Source: Fennellomyces sp. T-0311 | Lineage: Eukaryota > Mucoromycota > Mucoromycetes > Mucorales > Lichtheimiaceae | Length of the DNA: 64,000 nt | Reading direction: 5' to 3' | Assembly: GCA_025266875.1 (NCBI GenBank) | Contig: JALLLT010000072.1 | Coordinates: forward strand, 23,501 to 87,500 | Notes under the pieces: model-generated | The model's database searches: none | The model's input: the letters and a program-made list of their open reading frames with translations, nothing else | Told to the model about the DNA's origin: nothing | Part shown: one piece after another, positions 60,128-64,000 of the stretch | Layout of the letters: every line of letters begins with the position of its first letter | Numbering within the stretch: position 1 is the first letter of the stretch | Position numbers and translations under genes: made by a program

Positions 60128-60153
60128 CACTCCCACCCAAAAAGTCTTCGGAA
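60128..60153 (+). repeat. Left terminal inverted repeat
   Basis: Twenty-six bases identical to the reverse complement of the right end. A TA target-site dinucleotide lies immediately outside. Past position 26 the similarity ends. Confidence 0.92.
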
Positions 60154-60234
60154 GTTCCAAATTTGGAAGCAAAATAAAAACAAAATATTTTACATTTATG
60201 TATGTTGCCACCCCTTTTCTTACTCTACATAACA

Positions 60235-61300
60235 ATGACCCTTCGCGATATTACCAACAACATTCCTAAGAAGCGCCGACAGCTTACAGAAGCAGAAAAA
60301 GATCAAATAATCGGAATGAAATTGGCTAATACCAAATCCCTTGAGATTTCATCCATTACCGGGATAAATCGCAACACCATCGATAGTGTCATCAAGAAGT
60401 GGGAAAAGACCGGCACTGTCAGGAATAAGCCTAGAAGTGGGCGACCTGAAAAACTGAACAAGACGAATCGAATTGCCCTCCGGCTAAGTGCAAGATGCAA
60501 GCCAATGGAGCCATATTTATTTCACCAAGCAGCACTTGAGAGTGCAGGCATTATGGTCTGCAGAAACACGGTGATCAAGTACTTGAAGAGGGACGGCTTT
60601 GGCTCTCGTCGACCAGCTCGAAAGCCAGCTTTGACGCGTAAGCAGATAGCTCGACGGCTTGCATGGACCAAAATGCACAAGGATTGGTCCATGGATCAAT
60701 GGAGCAACGTCATCTGGTCTGATGAATCCAGATTTACAGTACGAGGCAATGACGGAGGGGCACGCGTCATCAGACGACAAGGGGAGCGATATGAAAAACG
60801 CCATATCGTTCCAACATACAAGTTTGGCAAAGGATCGGTCATGGTGTGGAGCTGTTTTTAGGCGGGAGGCTTCGGGCCATTGGTCTTTATGGATGGCAAT
60901 GTAGATCAAAAAGCATATGTCACCTGCCTCGCCAATCATTTCCTCCCATACCTTATAAAAGTTGCTGAAGATACTGGCCGAGAGTTTATCTTCCAAGAAG
61001 ACGGCTAGCTGCCATACTGGAGGCTATACGAGGCGATACAAGGAGGAATCTGGTATTAGAGGGTTCAGCTTCTGGCCCGCCCAGAGTCCTGATCTAAATC
61101 CCATTGAGCATGTATGGGATGCCTTAGAAAAGAAAATCAGAAAGCGTAGAGCTCATATTTCGACCAAAGAAGAGCTAAAGGCTGCACTTCGTGAAGAGTG
61201 GGATAAACTGACCATTGAACTGGCAGAGTCTCTCGTGGGTAGTATGCCAGATCGCCGCAAGGCTGTCATTAAAGCCAAGGGAGAGCATACAAAGTATTAG
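60235..61300 (+). pseudogene. Tc1/mariner transposase, disrupted
   Basis: From the ATG at 60235 a frame runs 208 codons: N-terminal helix-turn-helix (LEISSITGINRNTIDSVIKK, then GRPEKL), a second HTH, and the first catalytic Asp in WSDESRF. A TAG stops it at 60859. The frame resumes with GGFGPLVFMDGNV and the second Asp near FQEDG, then meets another TAG, and the rest continues in a different frame: FWPAQSPDLNPIEHVWDALE, which carries the third acidic residue, to a stop at 61300. So there is one in-frame stop and one frameshift. The DDE layout is typical of the Tc1 branch. Confidence 0.88.
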
Positions 61301-61446
61301 TGTATTGTCAATACCCCATTTTAAACTTTTTAACATAGATAAAATTATTTTTTTCTAATGGAAGTTGGCAGTTTTAGTAATGATACCCTTAAAGAAACGC
61401 CTTTGAAAACATGCATGTATTTGCATAGCAGCGGAATTCAAAAATT

Positions 61447-61472
61447 TTCCGAAGACTTTTTGGGTGGGAGTG
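61447..61472 (-). repeat. Right terminal inverted repeat
   Basis: Exact reverse complement of 60128-60153, followed directly by the TA of the target-site duplication. Confidence 0.92.
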
Positions 61473-61843
61473 TACAGTGTTAAGATCTGCTTTGGCTACC
61501 ATATGACGTAGTCTTTTCCGGGTGGGGTCTTTTCTGATTATTCAGATCGCTGTTCAAGGGTTGTTGGTTGGTACGCATTTCCTGGCAAAATCGTTTGATC
61601 CCGTGTTCGTTACTGTAGTTAGCTTCTGCATACGTTGCCAATTCAAGGGCCTTGAGCCACGCTTCCCAGATTTACAACGGCTTTTTTGGTATTCGCATCC
61701 GATACGTATGCATTAATCAATTTATCTATATGGAGTATTGCGAGCTTACTTGATGATACTGTCAAACGAGTATAAACAGACCGGCTCTCAATTCGGAACA
61801 CTGAAAATAATTTTTGGTGAATTTTGGTGAATAATTTCTTTGA

Positions 61844-61926
61844 AGTGATTAAACATAAGCTTTTTAACCGCTTGAGTTACCAAAGAATGGTAGTACATGT
61901 GGTTAAAAAACTTATGTTTAACCACT
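61844..61926. repeat. Short inverted-repeat element (MITE-like)
   Basis: The 28 bases at 61844-61871 match the reverse complement of 61899-61926 with three mismatches, around a 27-nt centre. The arms contain AAACATAAG and a TTTTTAACC tract. It could be a small non-autonomous DNA element or a stem-loop. Whether target duplications flank it is unclear. Confidence 0.6.
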
Positions 61927-62029
61927 GTAACTACTTTTAACCATCGAAATTATTTGCAGAGGAAGCTGACTCATCGTCAATCAACCCGACCACTGCTTAA
62001 AGCAAATGTAGATCCTAGGGCTCTAAATA

Positions 62030-62180
62030 CGGGCGGGCAGACCCGTTGACCCGCCCGTTTTGGCCAGGCTTTCCGGGTATCGGGCCAGGGAAGCTGGGTA
62101 AAGGTGGCTGCCTGAATGGGCACGGTCTTATATAGCGGCCCGCCCATCGGGTCATTGACCCGACCGAGTGCCCGAATGCA
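62030..62180. repeat. GC-rich island with GGGTCAA/TTGACCC motifs
   Basis: About 150 bases of markedly higher GC than both flanks, rich in GGGCGGG, CCCGCCC, GACCCGTTGACCC and GGGTCATTGACCC palindromic units. Several units are inverted copies of each other. It does not code. It may be a fragment of a dispersed repeat; no family is named. Confidence 0.5.
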
Positions 62181-62833
62181 AAACGTATCTATTTTCTCTA
62201 TGAAACGTCTATCTAAATGAGACTATTGTTATAGATGTAATTTGGTTCTCTCAAAACTGTGCATTGCAAATAAAGATAAATCAACAAGGTACACATTAGT
62301 ATGGAAAGGTTTGTCAAAATGTTGAGCAGTTTCTACAATGATCCGGTTACACAGTGATCGGTCTTGATGGGCCAAGTCGAGGTGATGAAAGGCTGCTGCG
62401 TCCATTAGCATTATTCAAATTACCCGCAACGCGCTAATCCGCAAATGTCTCAAAGCTTGGATAAGAATCGGCCTTAGTGTGAAAGATTGGTATGTGCAAA
62501 CAAAGATAATTTCCAGCTGGCATTGTGTAAGCACAAGTAAAACGTGAACATAAAGTGAATCGGTAAAATGACAGCTTCATTTAATGAAAAAACACCATGA
62601 GAAAAATAAAACTTAAGTTTTGCAGGTGAATATTTGTGAACAACTGATGTCAGGGCATGCAACCCCGATTGAGCTTTCTGAAGCTGCGGCTGCCATTAAA
62701 AAGAAATTGCTCATGAAGGTGCATTTTTACCCGTCATGGGAACATTAAAATTCTCCCTGCATTAGTGCATATATAACAAATTGAAAAAAAAATATGGTCA
62801 TTCTGCTTTTCTTCTGATTTTTTACACTTTAAA

Positions 62834-64000
62834 ATGACCTACGAACTAACCAAGCAGGACCTTGAGCGTATTGAAGCACTATATAATGAACAAGAAGCCG
62901 CCCGAGCTGAACTTGCACGAACGATTAGTTGCAGTATTGATGATATCTATTACGCAATTCAGCATTTGGAGAAGAATACTTTTCGTCCAATTGCAGTGGC
63001 AAAGAGAAAAAGTGGCTGGCACATGACTGTTTCAGAAGTCGCATCTGAAAAACGCCAGAAGCAGCAGGCAACCACGGAGACTGGTACTTTCGATATCAGT
63101 ATAACTTTTGGGAATTGGTTGTTAAGCCTCTATTCCAATAGAACGGGAAATAAGCGCACCGGGACAGATTTTTAAGGATGCAGCGAAAGCGTATAGAGCG
63201 ATGGGAAAAGATGGAAAGGCAGCAGCAAAAGAACGAGCAGGAACATCCATTAAACCTGCTACATACATACGGAGAAGTTGAATCAGTATGGGAAAAGCAT
63301 TTGGAAAGCTATGCAAATCTCACTCGCCAAACTCGAGACATATTCAGTTTAGAGTGTGTTACTCTCTTCACTCCTTTCACTTACAAATGGAAAAATAAGC
63401 AATACATGTTACGTACGCCGGTATTTGCCTCATGTCGTACGGTAATTGGCTAATAAGCTAGGTTTAAGGTACTTATTATACATGTACATTTTGTAGCAAT
63501 GACGAAAAACAGTGTACGAGACGCAATGCTGCTAGAACAATTTAGAATATGCGTTTCCGATCAGCTATCAAGTATAGTTTATACAGATAATGTAGCTTAA
63601 CATTTTACTTATATGCAGCTTCTACAGATGCTCGAAACACACCGATGAGCCTTGACACTGCTAGCACTTCTACTAATGTTCCTGGTAAGCATGGTATCGT
63701 CTTGCTAACTTTGATGAAAGTATCTGAAAATATTATATAGAGAAATTCAATACATATGCAGAAGAATCAAAGTTTATACACAATCATTTATTGAAGAAAT
63801 ATAGTAGCCTAATTTGACTAATCACAGGTTATAAACTAATGATTTAATATTGTTAGATGAAAAGTTAAAGAGCTTGAAAAAGAAAAAAAGATCAACGGTA
63901 CCGTGGCAAGACATTAGATACGCAATCAAGCATGGGAATGGTTTTGTCCCTCTTCTTGGGAAAGTGAATGGAAATCAGAGTTTGCTGTTCCAGAGGAGAT
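62834..64000 (+). CDS. Multi-exon gene of unknown function, 3'-truncated by the window
   Basis: An ATG at 62834 opens an 83-codon exon (to 63083). A 58-nt phase-1 intron leads to 63142, which restores the frame into a basic helical segment, PGQIFKDAAKAYRAMGKDGK. Further exons are less sure: one at about 63620-63684 (cttctacag start, gtaagc donor; TDARNTPMSLDTASTS), and a last one from about 63857 to the window end, with DIRYAIKHGNGFVPLLGK. That last part echoes DIYYAIQHLEKNTFRPIAV in exon 1, so a duplicated small domain is possible. I do not recognise the family. The internal exons between 63280 and 63620 are not resolved, and the gene continues beyond 64000. Confidence 0.5.

Larger units (their letters stand above)
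60128..61472 (+). mobile_element. Tc1/mariner-type DNA transposon
   Basis: A 1345-bp element with 26-bp inverted ends at 60128-60153 and 61447-61472 (CACTCCCACCCAAAAAGTCT outermost). TA dinucleotides flank both sides (60126-60127 and 61473-61474), the target duplication of the Tc1/mariner superfamily. The single internal gene is a transposase with helix-turn-helix and DDE motifs. The ends are perfect copies of each other, so insertion was fairly recent, but the transposase is broken. Copies elsewhere in the genome could still supply enzyme in trans. Confidence 0.92.
61473..62833. other. Repeat-bearing intergenic region
   Basis: No supported gene. It contains a 28-bp near-perfect inverted repeat (61844-61926) and a sharply GC-rich island (62030-62180), each listed separately. 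The short frames at 62229-62411 and 62474-62662 have no domain. Confidence 0.5.

Noticed and set aside
1..64000. CRISPR arrays, operons and bacterial ribosome-binding sites
   Set aside because: None seen; introns and gene content show a eukaryotic nuclear sequence.
1..64000. tRNA or rRNA genes
   Set aside because: No convincing cloverleaf box A/box B pair or rRNA core was noticed by eye; a covariance-model search would be decisive.

Overview
The window is nuclear DNA of a filamentous fungus. The genes are split by short spliceosomal introns (mostly 50-80 nt, GTAAGT/GTATGT-type donors, YAG acceptors). The gene set is eukaryotic and fungal: a TEA/ATTS regulator, a CYS3/Zip1-type bZIP, DBP7, MPE1, NSE1, SFT2, a SCY1-like pseudokinase and the NEDD8-E1 subunit. 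A decaying family of TPR-F-box-LRR genes and moderate GC suggest an early-diverging lineage such as Mucoromycota; that placement is inference, and no rDNA or other marker is present.

Layout. 1-2932 is gene-poor. 2933-13468 holds a C-terminal FYVE protein (+), a TEA-domain transcription factor (-) and a CLASP microtubule regulator (-). 14472-30228 is an accessory region: one intact TPR-F-box-LRR gene, a seven-helix membrane protein, a second kind of F-box/LRR gene, and two decayed relatives of the first F-box gene, all separated by long AT-rich DNA. 32531-39636 is dense housekeeping DNA: a Dma1-type FHA-RING ligase, DBP7, NSE1 and MPE1. 39734-45082 is a tandem array of four paralogous small membrane proteins (three intact, one dead) that resemble the bacterial YdjM-like membrane hydrolase fold by motif. 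45083-49204 is gene-poor. 49205-59224 is dense again: SFT2, an uncharacterised gene, SCY1/CEX1-like, ULA1/NAE1, a CYS3-like bZIP and a small mitochondrial protein. 60128-61472 is a dead Tc1/mariner element with intact ends, followed by repeats and the start of an unidentified multi-exon gene that runs off the window.

Most multi-exon genes appear only as scattered open frames. I joined exons by hand, using splice motifs and phase. Four introns, in CLASP, the SCY1-like gene and ULA1 (two), need a GC donor (always GCAAGT) to keep the conserved protein in frame.

Functional links: several genes concern ubiquitin-like signalling (FHA-RING ligase, NEDD8 E1 subunit, F-box proteins that would work in neddylated SCF ligases, NSE1 RING), and two concern vesicle traffic (SFT2, SCY1-like; FYVE for endosomes). 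Adjacent, unrelated housekeeping genes commonly share short divergent promoters or converge closely. No operon logic should be read into the order.
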